Assembly: GCF_003671495.1 (NCBI RefSeq)
Contig: NZ_RCHN01000007.1
Location: 62,001-126,000 of the forward strand
From: Ketobacter sp.
GTDB taxonomy: Bacteria; Pseudomonadota; Gammaproteobacteria; Pseudomonadales; Ketobacteraceae
Reading direction: 5' to 3'
DNA length: 64,000 nucleotides
Under the pieces are notes generated by a model. That model saw only the letters and a program-made list of their open reading frames with translations, was not told the origin of the DNA and searched no databases. Positions 54,066 to 62,438 of this stretch are shown here, in pieces. The position numbers and the translations under genes are program-made. How positions within the stretch are numbered: the first letter of the stretch is position 1; the number at the start of each line of letters is the position of its first letter.

Positions 54066-57000
54066 CTAATCCTGCTTTAAAATCAAAAGGGGTTGTCCGG
54101 CATTGACCTGCTGTCCTTGCTGCCGGTTGAGGGACACAATGGTGCCGCTCTCCGGCGCAACCACATCAATCTCCATTTTCATGGATTCCAATACGCAGAC
54201 CACATCACCGGCGGCCACATGATCGCCGGCTTTGACGTTCCACTGCCAGAGGTTGCCGGCCACGTGACTGTCGATGGCGACGCAGCCTTCCTCCAGAGTA
54301 TGTTCCTCTTCGGCAAGGTCGTGGCCGACACTGGCAGAATCGAAATGGAACTGGCCGCTGTCGATCCAATGCTGCAGTTCGGTTTCGAAGGCCGCATCCC
54401 GCTGCTGCACGAACTCATCGATGCTGCTTTGGTTGTCCGCCAGGAATTGCTGGTATTGCCTGAGGCTGAATTCCGTTTCCTCAATTTTCAACGGGTACTG
54501 ACCGCGGGGAAACTGGTGACGGATGGTTTGCAGTTCTTCGGCGCTGACTTCGTAGAACTTGATCTGGTCAAAGAAGCGCAGGAGCCAGGGTTGCTCGAAC
54601 TCCGGCGTTTTGCGATAGCGGTTCCACATCTGCAAAGTGCGGCCCACGAACTGATAGCCCCCGGGGCCTTCCATGCCGTACACACACAGATAAGAGCCGC
54701 CGATGCCGACGGAGTTTTCCGCGGTCCAGGTGCGGGCGGGATTGTATTTGGTGGTCACCAGGCGGTGGCGTGGGTCCAGTGGTGTGGCCACCGGCGCCCC
54801 CAGGTACACATCCCCCAGTCCCATCACTACATAGTGAGCATCAAACACAATGCGTTTGACCGCCTCGATGTCCTGCAGTCCATTGATGCGGCGAATGAAC
54901 TCGATGTTGCTGGGGCACCAGGGTGCGTCCTTGCGCACGGACTGCATGTACTTCTCGATGGCCAGTCGGCAGGCTTCATCGTCCCAGCTCAAGGGGATGT
55001 GGACGATGCGGGAAGGTACCGTCAGATCGTCGTGGCGTTGCAATTCCTGTTCGGCGGTTTTCAGAATCTGCACCAGCTCCGGCAGCGGTAATTGCAGGCT
55101 GTCGTAGTGAATCTGCAGGGAGCGGATGCCCGGTGTGAGTTCCTGCAGCGCCGCCAGTTTCGGATTGCTCTGTTGGTGTTCCTGCAACCACAGCATCAGG
55201 GTGTGGGCCAGAAAGCGCAATTCGATATCCAGTTTCTGGGGGCCGTACTCCACCAGCAGGTATTTGTCACCGGCCGGTCGATACACCACTTGCACGCCGT
55301 TGTCGTCGGCACTCAGTTGGTCATAAACCGGATTCAACTCAGCCAGTGTTGCCACCGGTGGTTGAAACGGTTGTGCTGCCAGCGTTGCAATCTGCGCCTG
55401 TTGCGCCAGCTCCATACGATGGGCGGTGTCCTGGGTGACGGGAATAAATTGCAGTTTGTCCCCGGCTTTGAGCTGGCCCAATTTCCACAGGTCGGCGGTG
55501 ACCACCGTGGCCGGGCACACAAAGCCTCCCAGAGAAGGTCCGTCCGGCCCCAGTATCACTGGCATGTCGCCGGTGAAATCCACGGTGCCGATGGCGTAGG
55601 CGTTGTCGTGGATGTTGGAGGGATGCATGCCGGCTTCGCCACCGCTGCTGCGGGCCCATTGGGGTTTGGGTCCGATCAGGCGCACACCGGTGCGGCTGGA
55701 GTTGTAGTGCACTTCCCAGGTGGCAGCAAAAAAAGTGGTGATGTCTTCTTCGGTGAAAAAGTCCGGTGCCCCATGCGGGCCATAGGTGACGTGCAACTGC
55801 CAGTGATTGCTGATGACGGGTTTGATGTCCGCGTCCAAGGTTTTGACGGCAACCGGGTGATCCGGCTGCAACAGATGCAGAACATCCCCACTGCGCAACG
55901 CCCGCCCGCTGAATCCGCCGAACTGACCCAGGGTGAAGGTGGCGCGGGAGCCCAGGTAAAGATTGCCGTCCAGCCCTCCGGCTATGAGCAAATGGGCGCG
56001 GGCACCGGCACCCTGTACCTTACCCATCTTCAATACCTGCCCGGCCTGTACCGCCTGCACCTGCCAGTTGGGCAGGGGTTGGTTGTCCAGGGTAGCATCC
56101 AGCGGCGCACCGGTAATCACAATTTGAGTGGCGCAATTGAATTGCAGCGTGGGCCCATTGACGGTAATTTCCAGGCCGGCGGCATCCTGCGGGTTACCCA
56201 GCATTTCATTCCCCAGACGGAAGGAATAGCCGTCAAACGGGCCGGAGGGGGGCACACCCACATCCCAGTAACCGGTTCGACCGGGATGATCCTGAATCGT
56301 GGTCAGGGTGCCGGGCATGATCACATCCAGGGTGCCTGGCTGATAGGCCAGGTCATTCAGGTAGCGGGTGTGGATGCGGCCCTGTTTGAAAACGTCGGTG
56401 TGCAGAATGGTTTGCACATAATCCATATTGGTCTCGATGCCCTGGATGGTACAACGTTGCAGTGCAGCGTCCAGATCGGCAATGGCCTGCTCCCGGGTGT
56501 CGGCCCAGGTAATGACTTTGGCCAGCATGGGATCAAAGAAGGGAGAGACTTCCAGCCCGGCACTGATCCAGTGGTCAATGCGCAGGTGCTTGCCGTCCGC
56601 TGCCGGCAATTCCACCGCCGACAGCAACCCCGCGCTGGGTTGGAATTGCTTGTGGGGATTTTCGGCATACACCCGGGCCTGCAATGCATGGCCTTTGGGA
56701 TGCAAGTCAGCCCCCAGAGTGGGCAAAGGGGGCAGGTCACCTGCGGCCAGTTGCACCATCCATTGCACCAGGTCCACACCATACACCTGTTCTGTCACGC
56801 CGTGTTCCACCTGCAGGCGGGTGTTCACTTCCAGAAAATAGAATTTCGCTGCGGCCTGATCGTAAATGAATTCCACGGTGCCGGCATTGCGGTACTGCAC
56901 CGAAGCCACCAGGCGTTTGGCCACCTCATGTAATGTGGTACGTATGTCGTCACTCAGATTGGGGGCCGGGGTTTCCTCCAGGACTTTCTGGTTGCGCCGT

Positions 57001-57692
57001 TGGGCGGAACAATCCCGCTCCCCCAACGCCAGGGCATTGCCGGCGCCGTCGCCGAACACCTGCACTTCGATATGGCGGGCGTGCTCAATGTACTTTTCCA
57101 GAAATACACCGTCGTTGCTGAAGTTGTTGGCACTCAAACGTTTGACGCTGTCGAAGGCTTTCTCCAGTTGAGAATCGTTGAAGCAGGTTTGCATGCCAAT
57201 GCCGCCGCCACCGGCGGTACTCTTCAGCATCACCGGATAGCCGATGCGGTTGGCGGCCTGCAGGGCCTGGTCAAGCGAGGTCAACAGATCCGTACCCGGC
57301 AACAGGGGGACATCACTTTGCTGCGCCACTTCGCGGGCGGTGTGCTTGAGGCCGAACACCCGCATCTGGTCGGCGGTGGGGCCGATGAATGCGATGCCGT
57401 TGGCCTCGCAACGTTCCACAAATTCCGGGTTTTCGCTGAGAAAACCATAGCCCGGGTGCACTGCATCCACCCCTTCCCGGGCGATGATGTCAAACAGCTT
57501 ATCCTGATTGAGGTAGGTTTCCCGCGCTGTGCCGGCACCCAAACTCACGGCAGTATCGGCCTGCAGCACATGCAGGGAATCGGCATCGGCCTCGGCATAC
57601 ACGGCTACGGAATGAATGCCCATCTGTTGCAGGGTGCGGATAACGCGGACCGCGATGGCACCACGATTAGCGATCAGTACTTTGTTCAACAT
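54066..57692 (-). CDS. Biotin-dependent guanidine carboxylase (annotated family: urea carboxylase)
   Basis: 1208 residues in one chain. Biotin carboxylase at 1-450 (I-A-N-R-G-A-I-A-V-R at the start, K-S-T-A-G-G-G-G-I-G-M for ATP). The carboxyltransferase follows as the AHS2/KipA part (about 455-770, with Q-D-H-P-G-R-T-G-Y-W) and the AHS1/KipI part (about 790-1060). The biotin carrier is at the C-terminus, with K1172 in E-S-M-K-M-E-I. The family carboxylates urea or guanidine. A guanidine-I riboswitch heads this operon and two DUF1989 partners are present, so guanidine is the likely substrate; the product, carboxyguanidine, needs the next enzymes. Substrate choice within the active site must be checked by alignment. 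Confidence 0.9.
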   Translation of the reverse strand: MLNKVLIANRGAIAVRVIRTLQQMGIHSVAVYAEADADSLHVLQADTAVSLGAGTARETYLNQDKLFDIIAREGVDAVHPGYGFLSENPEFVERCEANGIAFIGPTADQMRVFGLKHTAREVAQQSDVPLLPGTDLLTSLDQALQAANRIGYPVMLKSTAGGGGIGMQTCFNDSQLEKAFDSVKRLSANNFSNDGVFLEKYIEHARHIEVQVFGDGAGNALALGERDCSAQRRNQKVLEETPAPNLSDDIRTTLHEVAKRLVASVQYRNAGTVEFIYDQAAAKFYFLEVNTRLQVEHGVTEQVYGVDLVQWMVQLAAGDLPPLPTLGADLHPKGHALQARVYAENPHKQFQPSAGLLSAVELPAADGKHLRIDHWISAGLEVSPFFDPMLAKVITWADTREQAIADLDAALQRCTIQGIETNMDYVQTILHTDVFKQGRIHTRYLNDLAYQPGTLDVIMPGTLTTIQDHPGRTGYWDVGVPPSGPFDGYSFRLGNEMLGNPQDAAGLEITVNGPTLQFNCATQIVITGAPLDATLDNQPLPNWQVQAVQAGQVLKMGKVQGAGARAHLLIAGGLDGNLYLGSRATFTLGQFGGFSGRALRSGDVLHLLQPDHPVAVKTLDADIKPVISNHWQLHVTYGPHGAPDFFTEEDITTFFAATWEVHYNSSRTGVRLIGPKPQWARSSGGEAGMHPSNIHDNAYAIGTVDFTGDMPVILGPDGPSLGGFVCPATVVTADLWKLGQLKAGDKLQFIPVTQDTAHRMELAQQAQIATLAAQPFQPPVATLAELNPVYDQLSADDNGVQVVYRPAGDKYLLVEYGPQKLDIELRFLAHTLMLWLQEHQQSNPKLAALQELTPGIRSLQIHYDSLQLPLPELVQILKTAEQELQRHDDLTVPSRIVHIPLSWDDEACRLAIEKYMQSVRKDAPWCPSNIEFIRRINGLQDIEAVKRIVFDAHYVVMGLGDVYLGAPVATPLDPRHRLVTTKYNPARTWTAENSVGIGGSYLCVYGMEGPGGYQFVGRTLQMWNRYRKTPEFEQPWLLRFFDQIKFYEVSAEELQTIRHQFPRGQYPLKIEETEFSLRQYQQFLADNQSSIDEFVQQRDAAFETELQHWIDSGQFHFDSASVGHDLAEEEHTLEEGCVAIDSHVAGNLWQWNVKAGDHVAAGDVVCVLESMKMEIDVVAPESGTIVSLNRQQGQQVNAGQPLLILKQD

Positions 57693-57746
57693 ATCGATTC
57701 ACTTACGGGTCGTCCCGTTATCGGTTGCTGAAGCAGGTCGTCCTGT

Positions 57747-57774
57747 TCAGGGTGAATACGTCAGGGTGAATACG
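57747..57774. repeat. 14-bp direct repeat between carboxylase and DUF1989 genes
   Basis: TCAGGGTGAATACG occurs twice in tandem at 57747-57760 and 57761-57774, in the 82-base gap just past the DUF1989 stop. It looks like a slippage duplication; the two units leave the flanking genes untouched. Confidence 0.7.
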
Positions 57775-58413
57775 TCAGTTCCAGATCAGTACTTCGACGG
57801 GTGTGGGGTTGTACCCGTTACAAGGGTTGTTCAGTTGCGGGCAATTGGAAATCAGTACAATCACGTCCATGGCGGCGGTCATCTCCACATACTTGCCGGG
57901 AGCGGAAATGCCATCGGCAAAGGTCAGTCCGCCTGCTGCCGTCACCGGCACATTCATAAAGAAATTGATGTTGTGGGTGATGTCCCGTTTGGTCAGCCCC
58001 AGCTCTTCGTGTTCGGCGATGGCCAGCATCCAGCTGTCGCGACAGGCATGCATGCAGCGCTTCTCCAGATCATAGCGAACCGTGTTGCTCTCGGTGGCAC
58101 AGGCGCCACCCAGGGTGTCGTGCCGGCCACAGGTATCCGCCACAATGGTGAGCATTTCATTGCCGAGATTGGACAACAGTTTTGTCCCGGCGGTGAGATA
58201 GACATTGCCCTGCTCGCGAATGGTATCCATGGCGCTGTAGCGCTCCGACACATCGTTCGCGTTGTAAAACAGGGTGTCTGCGGCCTGGTTGCCTTCCAGA
58301 TCCAGAATGCGAAAGGTTTGTCCAGCCTCGACCACCTTGAGAAAATAATCCCCCGCTGGAACCACTTCACTGAAAATGGCCGCGGCGGCCTGTTTTTCAC
58401 TTTCTACGATCAT
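57775..58413 (-). CDS. DUF1989 protein, carboxyguanidine deiminase subunit (annotated: urea carboxylase-associated protein 2)
   Basis: 212 residues. Conserved stretches are [24 protein letters not shown], and near the end [14 protein letters not shown]. The Cys and His in these blocks could bind a metal. In guanidine-using bacteria two DUF1989 proteins together (CgdAB) remove ammonia from carboxyguanidine and give allophanate. Which of the two here is A and which is B I leave open. The gene lies between its paralogue (12 bases upstream) and the carboxylase. Confidence 0.85.
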   Translation of the reverse strand: MIVESEKQAAAAIFSEVVPAGDYFLKVVEAGQTFRILDLEGNQAADTLFYNANDVSERYSAMDTIREQGNVYLTAGTKLLSNLGNEMLTIVADTCGRHDTLGGACATESNTVRYDLEKRCMHACRDSWMLAIAEHEELGLTKRDITHNINFFMNVPVTAAGGLTFADGISAPGKYVEMTAAMDVIVLISNCPQLNNPCNGYNPTPVEVLIWN

Positions 58414-58425
58414 GATGCCGATCTC

Positions 58426-59142
58426 CTAGCGAAAAAAATGATAAAGGCGATTGTTTTCAAAACCGCGCCGGTTTTCCGGGCGGAAGTTCAGGCAGTAATC
58501 GTCGTCGGCCACTGCTGCTGAGGGCAGCAGTTCGCAATGCACTGGCTTGTAAGGATACTCGCTGGCCGGGTTCAACGGGTGTGGGCAGCTGTGCATGATC
58601 ACCAGGGTATCCATTTCAAAGCGCAGGGTGATCTGGGCGCCGGCCTGGGCAGCAGCCGTATCCAGGCTCAGGTTGCCGCTGTCGTCCACCACGACTTTGC
58701 TGAACAGGTTGAGGTTGGACGCCAGATCCTTACCGTTCAAACCGTATTTGGCCAACTCCACCAGAAAGCTGTCGTAGCCATTCTGATGCCATTCATTGCG
58801 GGCTGCCTGGTAATCTTTTTCGCCCCATTTTTTTGCAGTCATCTCTTTGTTGGTGTTGCCGCAGACGGTGTCGTGCCAGCCGAAACTGTCTGCGGTGATG
58901 GAGCAGAAAATGCGACCCATATCGGAATACAAGCAGTTGCCACGGGTGAGTTTGAAGGTGTGCTGGCACTTCAGGGTGTCCGGCGCGTTGTATTTTTCCA
59001 GCAGGTCTTCCGGGTTATAGAACATCATCCCCAGGTTGGCGCCACCTTCCACATCGGTCAGGCGCAGGCTGGCGCCGCGGCGCACCCGCAGGGACCAGTG
59101 GGCGGCGGCTGGCAGGGTGTATTGATACAGGGGTTCCGTCAT
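58426..59142 (-). CDS. DUF1989 protein, carboxyguanidine deiminase subunit (annotated: urea carboxylase-associated protein 1)
   Basis: 238 residues, paralogue of the next gene. It shares the blocks L-R-L-T-D-V-E-G-G-A-N, I-T-A-D-S-F-G-W-H-D-T and M-H-S-C-P-H-P-L-N-P. The extra C-terminal ~25 residues are rich in Asn and Arg. It should form the deiminase with the other DUF1989 protein. The start codon overlaps the stop of the ABC ATPase gene by four bases (ATGA), so translation is coupled to the transporter. Confidence 0.85.
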   Translation of the reverse strand: MTEPLYQYTLPAAAHWSLRVRRGASLRLTDVEGGANLGMMFYNPEDLLEKYNAPDTLKCQHTFKLTRGNCLYSDMGRIFCSITADSFGWHDTVCGNTNKEMTAKKWGEKDYQAARNEWHQNGYDSFLVELAKYGLNGKDLASNLNLFSKVVVDDSGNLSLDTAAAQAGAQITLRFEMDTLVIMHSCPHPLNPASEYPYKPVHCELLPSAAVADDDYCLNFRPENRRGFENNRLYHFFR

Positions 59143-59948
59143 GATGAGACTCCACTCAGTTCTGGTTCGTCCTGGGCGGCGTTGTGCTGCTGCAGGGATT
59201 CACGGATTTTTTCGCTGGCTTTCTGGTCCACCGAGCCCACCGGCACGTCGTAGGTGATGCGGGCGCCGAACGCCCCAGGGTGGTGGGGATCAATGCGATC
59301 CTTGTCGAACACCCACAGTCGGGTGCCGAGATAAAAGCCTTCTTTCAGATCGTGGGTGATCATAAAAATAGTGAGCTTGTAGCGCCGCCACAGCTCCAGC
59401 ACCAACTGGTGCATGTCGGCACGGATGCCGGGGTCCAAAGCACCGAAGGGTTCATCCAACAGCAGGATGCGGGGCTTCTTGATCAGGGCCTGGGCGATGG
59501 CCAGGCGTTGCTGCATACCGCCGGACAGTTCGTGGGGATACTTGTTGGCCGCAGCACTCAGTCCCACTGCCTCGATCATGGTGAGTGCTTCCTCGATGGC
59601 CTGCTTTCTGGCGCGGCCAAACAAGCGAGACAGGAACCGGCTCTTTTCGAATTCCCGCGCCAGCACCACGTTTTGCAGCACCGTCATATGGGGGAACACG
59701 GAATAACGCTGGAACACAATGCCTCGCTGGGCATCCGGTTCATAGCGCAAAGGTTCGTTAGCCACGGTGATCAGGCCCCGGCTGGGTGCCTCTGTGCCCA
59801 GCAGCATTTTCAGGAACGTGGTTTTGCCGCAACCGGAGGCGCCAACGATGGTGATGAACTCGCCTTCTTCCACCGTGCTGTTGATGCGTTCCAGCACCAC
59901 CTGATCGCCGTATTCCTTCCACACGTTTTTGATGTTGATGTAACTCAT
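59139..59948 (-). CDS. ABC transporter ATP-binding protein (TauB/SsuB-like, guanidine or urea uptake)
   Basis: 269 residues from ATG 59948, the start used by the family (M-S-Y-I-N-I-K-N-V-W); the longer frame from 60050 overlaps the permease gene. Walker A is G-A-S-G-C-G-K-T-T, the signature is L-S-G-G-M-Q-Q-R, and Walker B is I-L-L-L-D-E-P-F-G-A-L-D. It powers uptake with the permease two bases upstream. The C-terminal tail after H-D-L-K-E is longer than in TauB, with about 60 residues before the stop. Confidence 0.92.
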   Translation of the reverse strand: MSYINIKNVWKEYGDQVVLERINSTVEEGEFITIVGASGCGKTTFLKMLLGTEAPSRGLITVANEPLRYEPDAQRGIVFQRYSVFPHMTVLQNVVLAREFEKSRFLSRLFGRARKQAIEEALTMIEAVGLSAAANKYPHELSGGMQQRLAIAQALIKKPRILLLDEPFGALDPGIRADMHQLVLELWRRYKLTIFMITHDLKEGFYLGTRLWVFDKDRIDPHHPGAFGARITYDVPVGSVDQKASEKIRESLQQHNAAQDEPELSGVSS

Positions 59949-59950
59949 GA

Positions 59951-60778
59951 TCAGGCTCTCTCCGGTGTCTGGTCGTGGAACCAGGGGTATAACCACTGGG
60001 AGAGTTGGCGCAGTGCGTAATCCACCGCAAAGGCCAGCAGGGTGATCCACAGTACATAGGGCAGGATCACATCCATGGAAAGGTAGCGCCGCACCAGAAA
60101 TATCCGGTACCCCAGACCGTCGGTGGAGGCAATGGCCTCGGCGGCAATCAGGAACAGCCAGGCGGCCCCCAGGGACAGGCGGACACTGGCGATCAGGCGC
60201 GGCATCACCTGGGGCAGTACCACCCGCACGATGATCTGCCAGGTGTTGGCCCCCAGGGTCTGGGCTTTGATGATCTGCTCGCCGGGGATTTCCAGCACCC
60301 GCTGCTGCATGTCGCGGATCAGAAACGGTGTGATGCCGATGGCAATCAACACGATTTTGGACGCTTCACCCAGGCCGAACACAATGAACAGGATGGGTAA
60401 GATGGCCATGGGTGGCACCAGGGAAATGGCGGTGATCAACGGTGACAGGTTGGCGCGCACAAAAGGAATGGTGCCATTCAGCACACCCAAGACCAGGGCG
60501 ATCAGGGCGCTCACCCCGACGCCGACGGCCAGCCGCTCCAGGCTGCTGATGGTGTCCTGCCAGAAGACATATTCTCCGCTGCGCTTGCTGGGCTCAAAGG
60601 CCAGCCGGTTCATGGCTTCCGCGATGCTGCTGAAGGCGGGTAACAGTTTGTCGTTGGGGTTTTCCGCCAGTCGGGCATTGGACGCGCCGATGTACAGAAT
60701 CACCAAAATAAAAAACGGAATGATGCCCAACAGCCAGCGAAACGGCCGGGTGGGATGTTGATTGATAAGCTTCTTCAT
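59951..60778 (-). CDS. ABC transporter permease (TauC/SsuC-like)
   Basis: 275 residues with about six membrane helices. The ATPase-contact loop is at about 180-200: E-Q-I-I-K-A-Q-T-L-G-A-N, a variant of the EAA motif, followed by I-V-L-P-like V-V-L-P-Q-V-M-P. One permease only, so it should act as a homodimer. It lies between the binding-protein gene and the ATPase gene; a hairpin at 60844-60863 separates it from the former and probably lowers its expression relative to the binding protein. Confidence 0.9.
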   Translation of the reverse strand: MKKLINQHPTRPFRWLLGIIPFFILVILYIGASNARLAENPNDKLLPAFSSIAEAMNRLAFEPSKRSGEYVFWQDTISSLERLAVGVGVSALIALVLGVLNGTIPFVRANLSPLITAISLVPPMAILPILFIVFGLGEASKIVLIAIGITPFLIRDMQQRVLEIPGEQIIKAQTLGANTWQIIVRVVLPQVMPRLIASVRLSLGAAWLFLIAAEAIASTDGLGYRIFLVRRYLSMDVILPYVLWITLLAFAVDYALRQLSQWLYPWFHDQTPERA

Positions 60779-60843
60779 GTGGAACCCCAGCGTACGGTCA
60801 GTGGTGCGTTGGTGGTTGAGCCTGCGGTGTTGACGGTAAAGGC

Positions 60844-60863
60844 GGGGTGCCGGAAGGCACCCC
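60844..60863 (-). terminator. Intercistronic hairpin after the binding-protein gene
   Basis: GGGGTGCC (60844-60851) and GGCACCCC (60856-60863) form a perfect 8-bp stem with a four-base loop, 20 bases beyond the binding-protein stop. Only a short T stretch follows on the minus strand, so it is more likely an attenuator or 3'-end stabiliser than a full terminator. Such a structure would keep the binding protein in excess over the permease. Confidence 0.6.
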
Positions 60864-60883
60864 TTTAGCGATACCCGATGGCG

Positions 60884-61939
60884 TTACAGCTTGCCGTCTG
60901 CAGCCATTTTCAGGTAAGTCGGATCAAAGCGCAGCTTGATGTTGCCCTTGTCACCATAAACACCGGCGGGGGTTTCGATGCCGATGAAGCCGGCGTCGGC
61001 GGCGCCTTCGCCCAGCAGACCGTGATCAAAGGAAAATTCCGCCACGTACTTCATGGTGGTTTTCAACTGGTCGCTGGTGGTAAATGCAACGGCATCGGCA
61101 GGCGTGTAAAACATTTTGGTGGAGGCCAGTTGGGCCTCGTAACCGGCCAGGTCGGTGCCGGAGGCTTTGCCCATGAATTCACGGGCGGCCTTGCCCGCGT
61201 CGCTGTCGGCACTCATGGTGGCCATGATTTCGTACCAGGCGCCCACCAGGGCCTTGCCGAACTTGGGATTGGCTTTCAGGGTGTCCGTGTTCACCACCAT
61301 CAGATCGATGATTTCGCCGGGAATCTGGGAGGAGTCGAATACCTTGGTGCTGTTGGGCATGCCCACGATTTCGCTGAGCAGCGGGTTCCAGGTCACCACG
61401 GCGGTGACATCGTCGGTGGTGTACGCGGCCACCATGTCTGCGTCGGAGGTGTTCACCACTTTCACGTCTTTTTCTGCCATGCCCACGGATTCCAGACCCC
61501 GCGCCAACAGATAATGGGATACACTCAGCTCCACCAGGTTAACGGTCTGGCCTTTGATGTCCTTCAGGCTTTTTTTGCCTTTCAACACCACGCCGTCGTT
61601 ACCGTTGGAGAAATCACCCACCACCAGGGCGGTGGAATCCACACCGCCTGCAGCGGGAATGGTGAGGGCGTCCATGTTGGTCATGGTGCAGCCGTCGTAC
61701 TGGCCGGCGGTGTACTGGTTGATGGATTCCACGTAGTCGTTGATTTGCACGACTTCAATGTCGATGCCGTATTTGTCAGCCCATTTTTTTACAATGCCTT
61801 TTTGGGCACCGTAATCCCAGGGCATCCAGCCGACGTAGATGGACCAACAAACTTTGAATGAATCTTTGGCGTTGGCGAGGGGAGCAAAGCTCAGCAGAGC
61901 AGCGAAAATGCAGAGTGCAGCGGTGACACGGTGGATCAT
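60884..61939 (-). CDS. ABC transporter substrate-binding protein (annotated family: putative urea binding protein; likely guanidine)
   Basis: 351 residues. A signal peptide ends at A-N-A. The mature protein is a type-2 periplasmic binding protein of the NMT1/TauA class, with V-C-W-S-I-Y-V-G-W-M-P-W, C-T-M-T-N-M-D-A-L-T and V-V-T-W-N-P-L-L-S. The family is known as a urea carboxylase-linked binding protein. Since its leader carries a guanidine-I riboswitch, guanidine is the better guess for its ligand. AGGAGG at 61946-61951 lies six bases before ATG 61939, a strong ribosome site. First gene of the operon. Confidence 0.92.
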   Translation of the reverse strand: MIHRVTAALCIFAALLSFAPLANAKDSFKVCWSIYVGWMPWDYGAQKGIVKKWADKYGIDIEVVQINDYVESINQYTAGQYDGCTMTNMDALTIPAAGGVDSTALVVGDFSNGNDGVVLKGKKSLKDIKGQTVNLVELSVSHYLLARGLESVGMAEKDVKVVNTSDADMVAAYTTDDVTAVVTWNPLLSEIVGMPNSTKVFDSSQIPGEIIDLMVVNTDTLKANPKFGKALVGAWYEIMATMSADSDAGKAAREFMGKASGTDLAGYEAQLASTKMFYTPADAVAFTTSDQLKTTMKYVAEFSFDHGLLGEGAADAGFIGIETPAGVYGDKGNIKLRFDPTYLKMAADGKL

Positions 61940-61980
61940 GGTTAACCTCCTGAGGGTTACACGTTTTTATCACAGAGGAG

Positions 61981-62158
61981 TCAATGGCTTCTTGGCCATG
62001 CTTGCCTCCCGGGCTTTTGTCCCGCCGTGTAACCTCGTGCGGCTATTGCGGATTGAAGTTTGTCAATCGCATAGTGCCTGAGGTCGACAGCTCTCGGACC
62101 AGTCACCAGTTCATAAGCAATGCCATGAAATCTGATCGGAACCCTAGCTGTCCATTGA
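61981..62158 (-). promoter_or_regulatory. Guanidine-I (ykkC) riboswitch
   Basis: Read on the minus strand, the conserved blocks of the class appear in order: CTAGGGTTCCG (62147-62137), GGTCCGAGAG (62100-62091), ACACGGCGGGA (62030-62020) and CAAAAGCCCGGGAG (62019-62006). The closing helix P1 is TCAATGG (62158-62152) with CCATTGA (61987-61981). It ends 42 bases before the start of the binding-protein gene. A hairpin, ATGGC-loop-GCCAT (61999-61984), would compete with P1, and the leader at 61963-61955 can pair with the aptamer core at 62034-62026. No U-run follows, so control of translation is more likely than termination. Confidence 0.93.
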
Positions 62159-62235
62159 TATAGCGCCAGATTGTAGTCAGAGCCAACAGCAAGATCAAGA
62201 TGCCATTGATTCCTCTGAAATGGTCAATAGTGGAA

Positions 62236-62252
62236 TAGCAAGGCCTGTGCCA
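62236..62252 (-). promoter_or_regulatory. Sigma-54 (-24/-12) promoter of the guanidine operon
   Basis: The minus strand reads TGGCAC-AGGCC-TTGCTA from 62252 to 62236, with GG at 62251-62250 and GC at 62239-62238 in the required spacing. This is the sigma-54 consensus almost letter for letter. The transcript would start near 62226, giving a leader of about 287 bases with the whole riboswitch inside. Confidence 0.85.
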
Positions 62253-62315
62253 CTGCTGGAAAAGCCAAGATCTGCTCTGCAAGCGCTTGATTTGAAGAGG
62301 ATTCGATAAAACAGC

Positions 62316-62362
62316 TGCGCCCCGCTGGTGCGCCTGATAGCGGGGTGCGTGCTATTGGTGCG
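62316..62362 (-). promoter_or_regulatory. Two NtrC-like enhancer sites
   Basis: On the plus strand, TGCGC-N7-GTGCG at 62316-62332 and TGCGT-N7-GTGCG at 62346-62362 follow the NtrC pattern TGCAC-N7-GTGCA. They are 30 bp apart, about three helical turns, and lie roughly 90-135 bp upstream of the predicted start, the normal enhancer position. Together with the sigma-54 promoter they suggest activation under nitrogen limitation. The remaining part of the 499-base gap (61940-62438) shows no gene. Confidence 0.65.
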
Positions 62363-62438
62363 GAACGGTTGGTGCCGAACGCTGGGTACAGGTCTGCTGT
62401 CCGCTGGTTTGAGCGTTATAGGTTACTCGATGGTTGCC

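Noticed and set aside
55092-56933. A 613-codon plus-strand frame opposite the carboxylase gene
   Set aside because: Shadow of the carboxylase; low-complexity product with no recognisable domain and no ribosome site of note.
62366-62376. A possible third NtrC half-site (GGTTGGTGCCG)
   Set aside because: The partner half is one base out of register, so it does not meet the 17-bp pattern of the two accepted sites.
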